Of a DNA stretch of 64,000 nucleotides, positions 27,990-37,637 are shown piece after piece. The notes beneath the pieces were generated by a model, which was given only the letters and a program-made list of their open reading frames with translations, was not told the DNA's origin and ran no database searches. The stretch is from Luteolibacter pohnpeiensis (lineage in GTDB: Bacteria > Verrucomicrobiota > Verrucomicrobiia > Verrucomicrobiales > Akkermansiaceae). The first letter of the stretch is position 1. Every line of letters starts with the position of its first letter. The stretch spans positions 103,682 through 167,681 of the forward strand of contig NZ_JAENIJ010000007.1 in the NCBI RefSeq assembly GCF_016595435.1. The letters run 5' to 3'. A program made the position numbers and the translations under genes.

Positions 27990-28092
27990 CGTCGTCCAGC
28001 GCGTGACTGAAATCACGCGGTAGAAAATTAGGAGATGATTTGCCCCCAGGTCGCTGTAGGGTCGCTGCGACGCAAATCGATATTCTTCACTC

Positions 28093-30132
28093 ATGGATTC
28101 ACCGACCACCGCTCCGTCCGAACATCCTTCCGGCTTGTCTTCCCCTCTGCGTGAGTTTGATGTTCTGATCATTGGCGGTGGTTTTGCCGGGGTCGCCGTA
28201 GCCCAGCGGTTGGGGAAAAAGAGCCATCTAAAGGTAGGATTGATCGCTGATCAAAACGTGATGCTGTTCCACCCAATGCTTGCGGAAGTCTGCGGTGCCT
28301 CCCTTTCCCCAAGACACATCGTAAATCCCATTCGGAATCTTTGTCCGGGAACCGAAGTGTTTCTCGCTGCCGTCAAAGATGTGGATTTGAAGAAAAAAGA
28401 GGTCATCGCCCAGTCTGGCCCTTACTCACACCAGAGCCACTTCCGCTGTAAAAACCTGGTGATCGCGCTCGGTGGTGTCGTCGATCTCAGCCGCGTCCCC
28501 GGGATGGGCGAACATGCATTGCCCATCAAAACCGTCGGTGACGCATTTCGCATCCGCACCACCGTGATCGACCGCTTGGAAGAAGCAAATATCACGAGTG
28601 ATCTTGAGGCCAAACGCAGGCTCCTCAGCTTCGCTGTGGTCGGCGGTGGATATTCCGGAGTCGAAACCGCCGGACAAATCGCAGACTTGCTGGAGGGAGC
28701 GAAGAAAATGTTCCCCTGGCTGAAGGAAACCCCGGCGAGCATCGTGTTAATTCACAGCGGCCCTTATATTTTGCCCCAAATTGGCGAAAAACTCGGCCAC
28801 TTTGCTCAAAGAAACCTAAAGAACCGCGGTATCGACATCATTCTCAATCAACGAGTCACCGCTGTCACCGCAAACAGCGTCCACCTTGGTCAAAGAGTGA
28901 TTCCTGCCAAAACGGTCATCACCACCGTCGGCAACGCAGCTCACCCACTGATCCTACAATTGGAAAAACGGGGCGATCTGCCGATGGATCATGGCCGCAT
29001 CATCACCGATAGCAACCTGCGCGTGAGCGGGTTGGACGGGGTGTGGGCTGCGGGAGACTGCGCGCTGATCAGACAGCCCGACGGCACGCCATCGCCCGCT
29101 ACCGCACAATTCGCCCAACGGCAAGGCAAGCTGGTCGCGGAAAACATTCGCCACCAGACGGATGGCAAACCGATGGAGCCATTCAGTTTCACCGGACTCG
29201 GAGAACTGGCCTCCATCGGCCACCACAATGCAGTAGCCAAAATTGGCGGCGTTACCTTCTCCGGCTTTTTTGCCTGGTGGATGTGGCGGACGATTTATCT
29301 CACCAAGCTACCAGGCTTTGAGAGAAAACTGCGGGTGCTGATCGACTGGACCCTGGACGTCATTTTCCCACGCGATCTCAGTCTGTTGCGAACCGAGGCC
29401 ACTCCACGCCTGGCAATGATGCATCTTGAGAAGGATGACGCCGTTTATTCCGCAGGCGATCCTGCAGTGAATTTTTACATTCTTCAGCGCGGTAAAGTCG
29501 AAATCCGCGACGATGAAGGTTCGCTGAAACCGATTTTCCCCGGAGAGTATTTTGGCGAGCGAGAACTTTTGGTGGGCACTCCACGCCAATTGACCGCAGT
29601 TGCGACCGAAGCCTCGGAGTTGCTGATATTGCCACGTGAAATCTTCGGCAGTCTCTCCCTTGCAAGCCCTGGATTCCTTTCTCAAGTGACCACCAGTTCG
29701 CTTCAATACGCATCTCGCGAGGAAATGGATCAACTGATCGCAAAAGTCCCTGAAGCGGTGCGCAGGCAAAAGGTCAGCGAGCGTATGCAGCCTAAAGTGA
29801 TTTCCATCCCCCGTGATGCCAATATCGCCGTAGTGCTCGATATCTTTAAGCATTACAGCTACACGCTATTTCCGCTCATCGATCATGAACGGAATCTGGT
29901 GGGCTCGATCCGACGCGAAAAATTCGTCGATTTACTGCAGGGCATGGAACTCGCCCACGAGGATAAAATTCCTGATGAGCTGATCGAGCCAGCTAAGACC
30001 GTAGAGAAAGATGATTCGATGGATGAAGTGCTGCGACGCATGCTCCGCTCCGGCCGACGCCTCTACTTCGTTGCCGATGCCAGCAACAAACTAGAGGGCG
30101 TCATTTCCCTCATCGATGCGGTGATCGATTAA
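28093..30132 (+). CDS. NDH-2-like flavoprotein fused to a cyclic-nucleotide-binding domain and CBS pair
   Basis: Residues 1-430 form a type II NADH dehydrogenase-like FAD/NAD(P) oxidoreductase: VLIIGGGFAGVAVAQRLG at about 17-34, a second dinucleotide fold FAVVGGGYSGVETAGQIADL near 180, and GVWAAGDCALI near 320. Residues 440-540 are a cNMP-binding domain (DDAVYSAGDPAVNFYILQRG, FPGEYFGERELLVGTPRQLT). The last 125 residues contain two CBS-like units. The catalytic part would move electrons from NAD(P)H to quinone at the inner face of the membrane. The fused sensory domains suggest control by nucleotides. It ends 12 bases from a convergent gene. It may feed the quinol oxidising chain at 32.8-44.4 kb. 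Confidence 0.88.
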   Translation: MDSPTTAPSEHPSGLSSPLREFDVLIIGGGFAGVAVAQRLGKKSHLKVGLIADQNVMLFHPMLAEVCGASLSPRHIVNPIRNLCPGTEVFLAAVKDVDLKKKEVIAQSGPYSHQSHFRCKNLVIALGGVVDLSRVPGMGEHALPIKTVGDAFRIRTTVIDRLEEANITSDLEAKRRLLSFAVVGGGYSGVETAGQIADLLEGAKKMFPWLKETPASIVLIHSGPYILPQIGEKLGHFAQRNLKNRGIDIILNQRVTAVTANSVHLGQRVIPAKTVITTVGNAAHPLILQLEKRGDLPMDHGRIITDSNLRVSGLDGVWAAGDCALIRQPDGTPSPATAQFAQRQGKLVAENIRHQTDGKPMEPFSFTGLGELASIGHHNAVAKIGGVTFSGFFAWWMWRTIYLTKLPGFERKLRVLIDWTLDVIFPRDLSLLRTEATPRLAMMHLEKDDAVYSAGDPAVNFYILQRGKVEIRDDEGSLKPIFPGEYFGERELLVGTPRQLTAVATEASELLILPREIFGSLSLASPGFLSQVTTSSLQYASREEMDQLIAKVPEAVRRQKVSERMQPKVISIPRDANIAVVLDIFKHYSYTLFPLIDHERNLVGSIRREKFVDLLQGMELAHEDKIPDELIEPAKTVEKDDSMDEVLRRMLRSGRRLYFVADASNKLEGVISLIDAVID

Positions 30133-30144
30133 GTCGAAAGGCCA

Positions 30145-30708
30145 TCAAGCATTCCAGGCATCGTGCACGGCAGCCAGCACCGTGGCCTCAGCCTCAGGAT
30201 TTACGAGCGGGGCTTCAAGGGCTAGATCACTCGTCACCAATCCTGGTAACATTTCGGTAAGCGCCAAAATGATGGGCGGTGCGCTCTCCACGCCATTGAA
30301 CGCAATATCCGCACACTTGGAGTGCCCGACGGCAAGCGCCAATGTGTAGAGCATCGAGTAGTTTGTCTCGGTCAAATTCATCGCGATCAAATCATCCCGC
30401 ACCATATTGGCCAATGGGTGATCCCGTAATTTCCCGAACATTTGCGATAAGGTGCCAGCGACCACTCCGGTCGCCTCTTTCACGGCGACGCCCAAACTGG
30501 CCCCCTCTTCTTCCGCCACCAGCTTCAAGCAATCCAACCGGTCTGCAGACTCGGCAATCATTTGCTTCAGCCATCGGCGAAGTTCTAGATTTGCAATCAC
30601 TCTCTCATCCTCCAACTGCTCGGAGACGGCTTGAATGATGTCTCGTTCCATCGAAATCACATCGTTCATGTAAGATTTCAGACGATCATGGTGTTTTTCG
30701 TTCATCAT
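30145..30708 (-). CDS. Helical protein of unknown function, possibly ferritin-like fold
   Basis: A 187-residue protein with long amphipathic helices and no signal peptide. The first half (SYMNDVISMERDIIQAVSEQ, then RWLKQMIAESADRLDCLKLV) and the middle (VVAGTLSQMFGKLRDHPLAN, then METNYSMLYT-like sequence) resemble ferritin-like bundles of the DUF892 kind. The canonical ExxH metal ligands are not obvious. Two adjacent ATG codons (30708 and 30705) can start it. It is convergent with the NDH-2-like gene and divergent from the GAF kinase. I assign no function. Confidence 0.65.
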   Translation of the reverse strand: MMNEKHHDRLKSYMNDVISMERDIIQAVSEQLEDERVIANLELRRWLKQMIAESADRLDCLKLVAEEEGASLGVAVKEATGVVAGTLSQMFGKLRDHPLANMVRDDLIAMNLTETNYSMLYTLALAVGHSKCADIAFNGVESAPPIILALTEMLPGLVTSDLALEAPLVNPEAEATVLAAVHDAWNA

Positions 30709-30820
30709 GTTTCATCATTCAGCTGCGAAAATGCCAGCGTGCCGCGCGGTTCTGCGATTCAGCAACAACCCTCGATAGCAAAAGGAAACTTTCTTCATCA
30801 AAGATGATGGATTCGATGAA

Positions 30821-32128
30821 ATGCTATCGTTTTATCCGCTCGTCGATGATGCATTCCGCACGCACGGTCTGCATTTTCGCGGACTTTCGAACAGTATCCC
30901 GCGATTGCATCTTTACCAAATTCACGCTAGGAACTTCGCCGTGCCCGAGTCATTCGATCCCGATACTCAAATCAATCCGCTCGAAGATCCTCGGAGACTC
31001 AAGCTCATCAGTCGCTTGACGGCTACGGAAACTCCTCGTGATAAGGAGTTCGATCGCATCACCCGAATCGGCGCAAATATTCTTAAAACTCCGATCTGTT
31101 TGGTTTCCCTCGTCACCTCAGATCAACAAATCTTCAAAGGAGCCTGCGGCTTACCCGAACATCTGATCAAGGAACGCAGCACCCCTCTTAGTTATTCAAT
31201 TTGCAAACATGCGGTCCTCAGCCGTAACCCGATCATCATCACGGATACGCATCAAAGCGAATTAGTCGCCGATAATCTGGCGGTCAGCGACTTGGGTATT
31301 CGCTCTTATCTTGGATTTCCATTACTCACCGATGATTACCTCGTCCTGGGTTCATTTTGTGTGATCGATTACGTGCCAAGAGATTGGACCACTGATGAAA
31401 TTGATCTGACGCGGGATCTGGCCGCACTCGTGGTCGAACAACTGGAAAGCAGTTTGGTTCGAGAGAAAATCCGCAATTCGTTCGACGTCGCGATCCACGA
31501 TCTCAAGAGTCCGTTAGGCGGCATCATGATGGCGTCGTCTTTGTTAGAAGAAGATTTGAAGTCCATTCCTGAGCGCCTTCACCCGCTGCTTGCCGTGATT
31601 TCAGAATCGGTCGGAAAATCGCTGAAACTTGTCGAATCACTAGCCAAAGACAATCGCGATGGAACGCCGCAATATTGCGAATATCCAGATCAAGTGATTC
31701 ATTCCGTGGCGAGCAGGCTCCGTCCAACGGCCGATGCAAAATCCATTTCGCTACAAGTGAACATGGATGATGCCACATCCCTTTCGGTATCGCCTTGGGT
31801 GCTGGAGCAAGTGATGGAAAACCTGACCAGCAATTCCATTAAATTTGGTCCCCCGGAAAGCAACGTCCACATCTGGTTCACACCATCGGAACGCATTGGC
31901 CACATTCACATTCGAGATGAAGGGCCCGGATTTACCGTGGCAGATCGTCGACGGATGTTTAAGCGCTACTCTCGCTTGAGTGCCTCACCGACGGCGAATG
32001 AAACTTCCACCGGACTGGGACTCTCGATCGTCAAAAGATTGCTGGATCAACATGGCGGCAGTATCGAGCTACTGAGTCCCGAAGGCTCTGGAGCCGAATT
32101 CCGAATCTCATTTCCCATCAGCAGCTGA
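30821..32128 (+). CDS. GAF-domain sensor histidine kinase
   Basis: A soluble kinase of 435 residues. A GAF domain at about 60-205 (RITRIGANILKTPICLVSLV, LSYSICKHAVL, IRSYLGFPLL, VLGSFCVIDY) precedes a kinase core. Its H box is HDLKSPLGG with His226, the N box is LEQVMENLTSNSIKFG, then IRDEGPGF and STGLGLSIVKRLLDQHGG. There is no receiver domain and no neighbouring response regulator. The ATG at 30821 is the longest start. A GTG at 30941 with TAGGAA before it would remove 40 residues of poor quality and may be the real one. Its last 21 bases overlap the convergent SHD1 gene. Confidence 0.88.
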   Translation: MLSFYPLVDDAFRTHGLHFRGLSNSIPRLHLYQIHARNFAVPESFDPDTQINPLEDPRRLKLISRLTATETPRDKEFDRITRIGANILKTPICLVSLVTSDQQIFKGACGLPEHLIKERSTPLSYSICKHAVLSRNPIIITDTHQSELVADNLAVSDLGIRSYLGFPLLTDDYLVLGSFCVIDYVPRDWTTDEIDLTRDLAALVVEQLESSLVREKIRNSFDVAIHDLKSPLGGIMMASSLLEEDLKSIPERLHPLLAVISESVGKSLKLVESLAKDNRDGTPQYCEYPDQVIHSVASRLRPTADAKSISLQVNMDDATSLSVSPWVLEQVMENLTSNSIKFGPPESNVHIWFTPSERIGHIHIRDEGPGFTVADRRRMFKRYSRLSASPTANETSTGLGLSIVKRLLDQHGGSIELLSPEGSGAEFRISFPISS

Positions 32129-32596
32129 AGCCGTTGCCGCCTTCTTCTCAATGGCTGCTTTGATGCCTGCTATCAGTTCCTGATCCTGAGCACTCAGACG
32201 ATCCAATGCGATCTCGACGGGTTTGTTGTGCACCAAAAACCGTGCTTTTCCATTTTTCACAACGGTGGGCTTGCTGGGCGGCGTAGGTGCTTTTCCGCTA
32301 TCCAGACTCTTGCTCTCGATCACCAAATCTTCAAAGGCGATCAATTTCGCTTCTAACGGCTTTCCCTCTGAACTCGTCCAAATCCGTGTGTCATAGAGAA
32401 CCACGTAAGTCACCGTGCGCACTTTCCCATCATTTCGATTCAGCTCGAGCTTGGTATCGGATTCCGTGCCATCGTGAGTGGTTCGCGTCGCAGGACGCGG
32501 TGGCTTCACAAGCGGGTTCGACGGGATTTCAACCTGTGCCAGCGCGATCCGCGCCGTCGCCATCGAAAAAACTGCAATCGCCCAAAAAACCTTCAT
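32108..32596 (-). CDS. Secreted SHD1-domain protein
   Basis: A 162-residue protein. The ATG at 32596 gives MKVFWAIAVFSMATARIALA, a clear signal peptide; the open frame upstream of it is not credible. The C-terminal half fits the SHD1 domain common in planctomycetes and verrucomicrobia: RIWTSSEGKPLEAKLIAFED, then KNGKARFLVHNK and ALDRLSAQDQELI. Such domains are found in small exported proteins of unknown role. Its first five codons form the right arm of a perfect hairpin (32584-32618) and it is preceded by a four-codon reading frame that ends on its own start. It is divergent from the act operon. Confidence 0.75.
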   Translation of the reverse strand: MKVFWAIAVFSMATARIALAQVEIPSNPLVKPPRPATRTTHDGTESDTKLELNRNDGKVRTVTYVVLYDTRIWTSSEGKPLEAKLIAFEDLVIESKSLDSGKAPTPPSKPTVVKNGKARFLVHNKPVEIALDRLSAQDQELIAGIKAAIEKKAATASAADGK

Positions 32597-32618
32597 GGCC
32601 TTACCATGAAGGTTTTTT
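32584..32618 (-). promoter_or_regulatory. Perfect 15-bp hairpin enclosing the SHD1 start codon, with overlapping mini-ORF
   Basis: AAAAAACCTTCATGG (32584-32598) and its exact reverse complement (32604-32618) flank a 5-base loop. On the minus strand the loop reads TAAGG, a possible Shine-Dalgarno sequence, followed by the gene's ATG inside the stem. The other arm contains ATG GTA AGG CCA TGA, a four-codon frame whose stop overlaps the gene's start as ATGA. Runs of A and T on both sides also fit a bidirectional terminator. What is seen is the repeat; translational control or termination is inference. Confidence 0.6.
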
Positions 32619-32801
32619 TGAACTCCGCAATGCAATCTCTCGTACCGGAATCGAGGAAACCATTTGTCGGAAAATGGACGCGTGCTATCTTCACAAATGC
32701 GACCGATTCCAAACTCCGGATACGATGTTGATTTTGAAAATCCCACGCAAGGGAATCGCAAGGACGCAACACCCCTGATCAATCCGTAATCTGACCGGTT
32801 T

Positions 32802-33491
32802 ATGGAAGGTGGAAGAAATTCAGCCCGATTGTCCCGGCAGCTCTTTCCACCATCGGTCAATTACCTGGCGCGATGGATTCTCTTTCTCATCTTCAGCGGC
32901 ATAACAACGGCAACGGTCATCTTCTACTATGGATACCGTTCCGACTGGTGGCAGGGACAACAAATGGCACCAGATCAACCAATTCTATTCAGTCATCATC
33001 ATCATGTGACCGAATTGAAAATTGATTGCCGATTCTGCCATAGCACCGTGGATCAATCTTCGTTCGCAGGCATGCCGGCTACCAGCACTTGTCTCACCTG
33101 CCATTCAGGCGTCTTTACGGACAGTCCGATGCTCGCAGCTGCAGTTCAGAGCGAACAAACCGGGACTCCACTCAAATGGAACCGCGTTTACGATCTAGCG
33201 GACTACGTTTACTTTGACCACAGCGTCCACGTTTCCAATGGCATTGGCTGCACCAGTTGCCACGGTGACATCGGCAACCAGCGTCTCACTCGAAAAGCCC
33301 AACAAACTTATATGAGCTGGTGCCTGGATTGCCACCGCGATCCCGCGCAATACATTCGTGAGCCAAAGGATATCTACTCACCATCCGCGCCTGCACGATC
33401 GAATTTAACTGAAAATCGCAAAGTCGAGCTGCTGCATCAGTTCCGCATCGGCGGCCAACATCTAACCGATTGCACCACATGTCATCGATGA
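32802..33491 (+). CDS. actA: Alternative complex III subunit ActA, pentaheme cytochrome c
   Basis: The first gene of the respiratory operon. A 229-residue membrane-anchored cytochrome with one N-terminal transmembrane helix (about 24-44) and five CxxCH haem sites: CRFCH, CLTCH, CTSCH, CLDCH and CTTCH, the last at the very C-terminus. This matches the pentahaem ActA subunit, which carries electrons from the iron-sulfur/quinol module to the monohaem subunit and the oxidase. The HHHHVTELK segment may supply distal haem ligands. The stop codon overlaps the actB start as ATGA. The 205 bases between this gene and the SHD1 gene must hold both promoters. Confidence 0.93.
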   Translation: MEGGRNSARLSRQLFPPSVNYLARWILFLIFSGITTATVIFYYGYRSDWWQGQQMAPDQPILFSHHHHVTELKIDCRFCHSTVDQSSFAGMPATSTCLTCHSGVFTDSPMLAAAVQSEQTGTPLKWNRVYDLADYVYFDHSVHVSNGIGCTSCHGDIGNQRLTRKAQQTYMSWCLDCHRDPAQYIREPKDIYSPSAPARSNLTENRKVELLHQFRIGGQHLTDCTTCHR

Positions 33492-36274
33492 AAACATGGC
33501 GATCCCTGGATGAACTGGCTGGCAGTCGCGAACTCGACACCTGGCTACGGGATGAATTTCCCGCTGGAGCAGCTTGGTTGGATCATCAGGAACTCGGCAG
33601 CACCGAGATACGACGTCGCAAGTTTATCCAGCTGATGGGAGCCTCCTTGGGCTTGGCGGGGCTCACCAGTTGTGGCAGACAGCCGCAGGAAAAAATCGTC
33701 CCCTATGTGGATCAACCGGAAAATACAGTTCCGGGAGTTCCAAAATACTATGCATCTGCGATTTCATTTCGAGGTCACGCTCGGGGTATACTCGTCGAAA
33801 GTCATTCAGGTCGTCCTACCAAAATCGAAGGCAATCCAGATCATCCAGCCAGTCTTGGAGCAACCGATGCCGTTGCCCAAGCAAGTGTCTTGGGATTATA
33901 TGATCCGGATCGTTCAAAAACGGTTTTACATCATGGCCGTATCTCGACTTGGGATAAGTTCGACGAGGCCCATCGGGAAATTCTGCAGCGCCATGCATCC
34001 GAATCAGGCGCAGGTTACGGAATCCTAATCGAGCCAACAAGCTCGCCCACGCTGAAGCGCCTGCTGGGAGAAATGCTAACAAGTTACCCGAAGGCGAAAA
34101 TCTATCAGCATTCCGGGGTTGCTCCAACAGCCCCACAGCCGACCGTAAATTTCTCAAAACCGGATTTAATCCTTTCGATAGATGATGACTTTTTCACCAA
34201 TCATCCCGACAGTCTGCGTTACATTCGGGAATTCACCAGCCGTCGAAAATCCGGCAGCAAACTCAATCGACTTTATGTCATTGAACCAACACCGACTCTA
34301 ACGGGAGCCAAAGCGGATCATCGTTTGGCAGTCCGCCCATCCAGAATTGAACTCGTCGTCAACGCGCTTACCGATTCATCGATCCAACTGGAACCTCACG
34401 AATCGCGATTTGTGGAATCCTTAAGAGACGATCTCAAGAAGTTCGAAGGCAAGACCTTGATTCGCATTGGCAGCCACTTGTCTCCCAACCTCAAAAAATT
34501 GCGTTCAAAGTCGATTCAAGGACAAACCCCTCCCGATACCATCACAGGCTTTCCAGGGCTGGACCGTCTAACAAACGATCTAACAGGCGGTGCAATCCAA
34601 TCCTTGCTTATTCTCGGTGGTAACCCGATTTACAATACCCCGGGAGATATCCCATTCAAAAATGCGCTTCGATTCGCGACTTTCACAGCTCACCTGGCAA
34701 GTCATGAAGATGAAACATCCCTCGCCTGTGAATGGCATCTCCCGGAAGCACACAGTTTGGAAACTTGGGGAGATCTTCTTTCCTACGACGGATCGCCTTC
34801 AATCTGCCAACCCATCATTGAGCCACTCTACAACGGCAGACCTGCGATTTGCATTCTAAAACCGGAGAAGGCACCTTACGAACTGGTTCGAAATACCTGG
34901 CAGTTGTTAGGTAATTATACAGATCTCACATTCGATGACTTTTGGAAGAAGTCCCTGTATCAAGGCTGCGCATCACCCGAAGCGCTGCGGAAAGCATCCA
35001 CACTACCGACTTATACGGAGACTGACGAATCATCAGATTACAATTCATCGTTGAGAGAAGATCAAATTGATCTCGTGATCCAGCCCCATCCCCATATCGG
35101 GACGGGTGAAGGTGCGAACAATGGATGGTTGCAAGAACTCCCCCATCCATTCACCAAAATCGTTTGGGATAACGCGGCATTGGTAAGCCCTGAATTTGCA
35201 AAGTCGAGAAAACTCAAGAATGGCGATATCGTTCGCCTGAATCAAAGCATCGAAATTCCGATTTGGATACTACCAGGCCAGGCGGATGAAACAGTGACCT
35301 TGCACACGGGTTATGGAAGGATCGCTGCGGGTGAACTGGGCAACGGCGTCGGCACCAATGTATTTCCCTTGGGCCATGCCAAAAGGATCAGCAGTTTATC
35401 CAACACGGGCAAGACAGGGGAACTTGTTACCACCCAACATCATTCCATGATGGAAGGGCGTGAACTTTACTGGCAGATTGATCGGAATCATCCTACCAAC
35501 GAACGACCGCCTGAAGTTCCAAACATTACGCTCTATCAGAACCCAGCGGAGCTTTTGAACGGTCGCTATGCCTGGGCGATGAGTATCGATCTAAGTAGCT
35601 GCATTGGTTGCAACGCCTGCGTTACGGCGTGTCAGGCTGAAAACAACATCCCTGTGGTCGGTAAGGAAGAAGTCGCCCGGGGACGTGAAATGCACTGGAT
35701 CCGCATTGATCGTTACTTTATCGGCGAAAACGAAAGTGATCCGCGAATCGTCTATCAGCCAGTTACCTGTCAGCACTGTGAGCAAGCGCCATGCGAAGTG
35801 GTATGCCCGGTGGAAGCAACCGTCCACACTGCGGATGGCCTGAATGCCATGGTCTACAATCGATGCGTCGGCACCCGGTATTGCACGAACAACTGTCCTT
35901 ATAAAGTCCGGCGCTTTAATTTTTTCGACTATCGCATCAAAAAAGGCAAAAACGATCCGCGCTCACTTCAGGCAAACCCGAATGTGACGGTTCGTGGTCG
36001 GGGCGTGATGGAAAAATGCAGCTACTGCGTGCAGCGTATCCAGCGCGCCGTCATTCAAGCGGATCGGGAACAACGGCGCGTCCGAGAAGGTGAAATCCGC
36101 ACGGCTTGCCAGCAAGCCTGTCCATCCGAAGCGATCATCTTCGGTGATTTACGAAATGAAATGAGTGCGGTTGCCAGACAACGCAAGGACAACTCTGCGT
36201 ATTCACTCCTCGGTGATTTGAACACCAGGCCGCGAACGATCTATCTAGCAGAACAAACCAACCGACATGTCTGA
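33488..36274 (+). CDS. actB: Alternative complex III subunit ActB (molybdopterin-like plus iron-sulfur)
   Basis: A 928-residue periplasm-facing subunit. The start at 33488 makes an ATGA overlap with actA; in-frame ATG/TTG codons at 33479 and 33470 are possible. RRRKFIQLMGASLGLAG near residue 45 is a Tat-type signal. The first two thirds resemble a molybdopterin oxidoreductase that in this complex lacks the cofactor. The last third is an iron-sulfur domain with ferredoxin-type Cys groups: CIGCNACVTACQ, CQHCEQAPCEVVCP, CVGTRYCTNNCP, CSYCVQRI and CQQACPSEA. These probably hold several iron-sulfur clusters, passing electrons from quinol to ActA. Confidence 0.94.
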   Translation: MKTWRSLDELAGSRELDTWLRDEFPAGAAWLDHQELGSTEIRRRKFIQLMGASLGLAGLTSCGRQPQEKIVPYVDQPENTVPGVPKYYASAISFRGHARGILVESHSGRPTKIEGNPDHPASLGATDAVAQASVLGLYDPDRSKTVLHHGRISTWDKFDEAHREILQRHASESGAGYGILIEPTSSPTLKRLLGEMLTSYPKAKIYQHSGVAPTAPQPTVNFSKPDLILSIDDDFFTNHPDSLRYIREFTSRRKSGSKLNRLYVIEPTPTLTGAKADHRLAVRPSRIELVVNALTDSSIQLEPHESRFVESLRDDLKKFEGKTLIRIGSHLSPNLKKLRSKSIQGQTPPDTITGFPGLDRLTNDLTGGAIQSLLILGGNPIYNTPGDIPFKNALRFATFTAHLASHEDETSLACEWHLPEAHSLETWGDLLSYDGSPSICQPIIEPLYNGRPAICILKPEKAPYELVRNTWQLLGNYTDLTFDDFWKKSLYQGCASPEALRKASTLPTYTETDESSDYNSSLREDQIDLVIQPHPHIGTGEGANNGWLQELPHPFTKIVWDNAALVSPEFAKSRKLKNGDIVRLNQSIEIPIWILPGQADETVTLHTGYGRIAAGELGNGVGTNVFPLGHAKRISSLSNTGKTGELVTTQHHSMMEGRELYWQIDRNHPTNERPPEVPNITLYQNPAELLNGRYAWAMSIDLSSCIGCNACVTACQAENNIPVVGKEEVARGREMHWIRIDRYFIGENESDPRIVYQPVTCQHCEQAPCEVVCPVEATVHTADGLNAMVYNRCVGTRYCTNNCPYKVRRFNFFDYRIKKGKNDPRSLQANPNVTVRGRGVMEKCSYCVQRIQRAVIQADREQRRVREGEIRTACQQACPSEAIIFGDLRNEMSAVARQRKDNSAYSLLGDLNTRPRTIYLAEQTNRHV

Positions 36275-37637
36275 GCCGCGATCCCACTCTGATGAATTGC
36301 TGGCTCCAGGAACCACGGTGCCAGAGCTCGACCATGCCGTTGCAGGCGCAGTTCTGGAGCGAAAAATCCGGCGTGGCTGGATCTTTGGATTTTTTATCGC
36401 GTTCTCACTATTGATGCTACTCCTGGCTTCCATAGGCTGGCTTTTCATCAAAGGCGTTGGAATCTGGGGAATCAACGTCCCCGTCGCCTGGGGATTCGCG
36501 ATTATCAACTTTGTCTGGTGGATTGGCATCGGCCACGCGGGAACATTTATTTCCGCGATCCTGCTCCTGCTTCATCAGCAATGGAGAACCTCAATCAATC
36601 GCTTCACCGAGGCCATGACCTTGTTCGCCGTCGCCTGCGCAGGACTTTTCCCAATCCTTCATCTTGGTCGTCCTGAATATTGCTATTGGCTTACTCCATA
36701 TCCAAATACCATGGGGCTTTGGCCACAGTGGCGCAGCCCGCTGGTGTGGGATGTGTTTGCAGTTTCCACCTATGCTACGGTATCTTTGGTATTTTGGTAT
36801 ATTGGTCTTGTTCCTGACCTTGGAGTTTTACGCGATCGCGCATTTCAACAGGGTAAAATTTTCAGAGCGAAGATATTCGGGATTTTCTCTCTCGGCTGGC
36901 GAGGATCTGCGAAGCATTGGGAACATTACCATCGCGTCTATCTGATCCTCGGCGGATTGGCTGCCCCGTTGGTCATCTCGGTTCACAGCATCGTGGGAAT
37001 GGATTTCGCGGTTGGCATTGTACCAGGTTGGCATTCGACCATCTTCCCGCCATTTTTTGTCGCTGGCGCGATCTATTCTGGTTTCGCCATGGTTTTGACA
37101 CTCTTGATCCCGGTCCGAGCCATCTATGGATTGAAACCATTCATCACAGATAACCATCTGGATAAAGCCGCAAAGGTGATGCTTGCGACAGGAACCATGG
37201 TTTGGTTCGGCTACTATTGCGAACTCTTCATGGCTTGGTACAGCGGTGACGGCTTCGAGCGCTTCCTGGTATGGAATCGGGCAGCAGGCCCGTATGCTCC
37301 AGCCTATTGGATGTTGATCCTTTGCAACACGATCATCATCCAGGCGCTATGGTTCAAATGGGTGCGGCACCACGTTGTCGCATTGTTCATCATCTCCATC
37401 TTCGCAAATATCGGGATGTGGCTGGAGCGATATGTCATTGTCGTGGTCAGCCTTCACCGTGATTTCCTTCCCTCCTCGTGGGGGAGTTATCACGGGACTC
37501 GATGGGATTGGGCTACGTTCGCAGGCACGTTTGGATTATTCTTCACCCTGCTATTCCTCTTCATTCGACTGATCCCGATGATCAGCATCACAGAAATGCG
37601 CGAATTCATCACGGAAAAACGGAAGGAGGACCCATGA
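36267..37637 (+). CDS. actC: Alternative complex III subunit ActC (NrfD-like)
   Basis: An integral membrane protein of 456 residues with about ten transmembrane helices. It belongs to the NrfD/PsrC family and forms a quinol-binding membrane part of the complex. Family features include FVWWIGIGHAGTFISAILLL in the third hydrophobic block, FPILHLGRPEYCYWLTPYPN, and WHSTIFPPFFVAGAIYSGFA. The His in GIGHAGT is the type of residue placed near the quinol site. It overlaps actB by 8 bases and actD by an ATGA. The N-terminal 40 residues are cytoplasmic. Confidence 0.93.
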   Translation: MSEPRSHSDELLAPGTTVPELDHAVAGAVLERKIRRGWIFGFFIAFSLLMLLLASIGWLFIKGVGIWGINVPVAWGFAIINFVWWIGIGHAGTFISAILLLLHQQWRTSINRFTEAMTLFAVACAGLFPILHLGRPEYCYWLTPYPNTMGLWPQWRSPLVWDVFAVSTYATVSLVFWYIGLVPDLGVLRDRAFQQGKIFRAKIFGIFSLGWRGSAKHWEHYHRVYLILGGLAAPLVISVHSIVGMDFAVGIVPGWHSTIFPPFFVAGAIYSGFAMVLTLLIPVRAIYGLKPFITDNHLDKAAKVMLATGTMVWFGYYCELFMAWYSGDGFERFLVWNRAAGPYAPAYWMLILCNTIIIQALWFKWVRHHVVALFIISIFANIGMWLERYVIVVVSLHRDFLPSSWGSYHGTRWDWATFAGTFGLFFTLLFLFIRLIPMISITEMREFITEKRKEDP

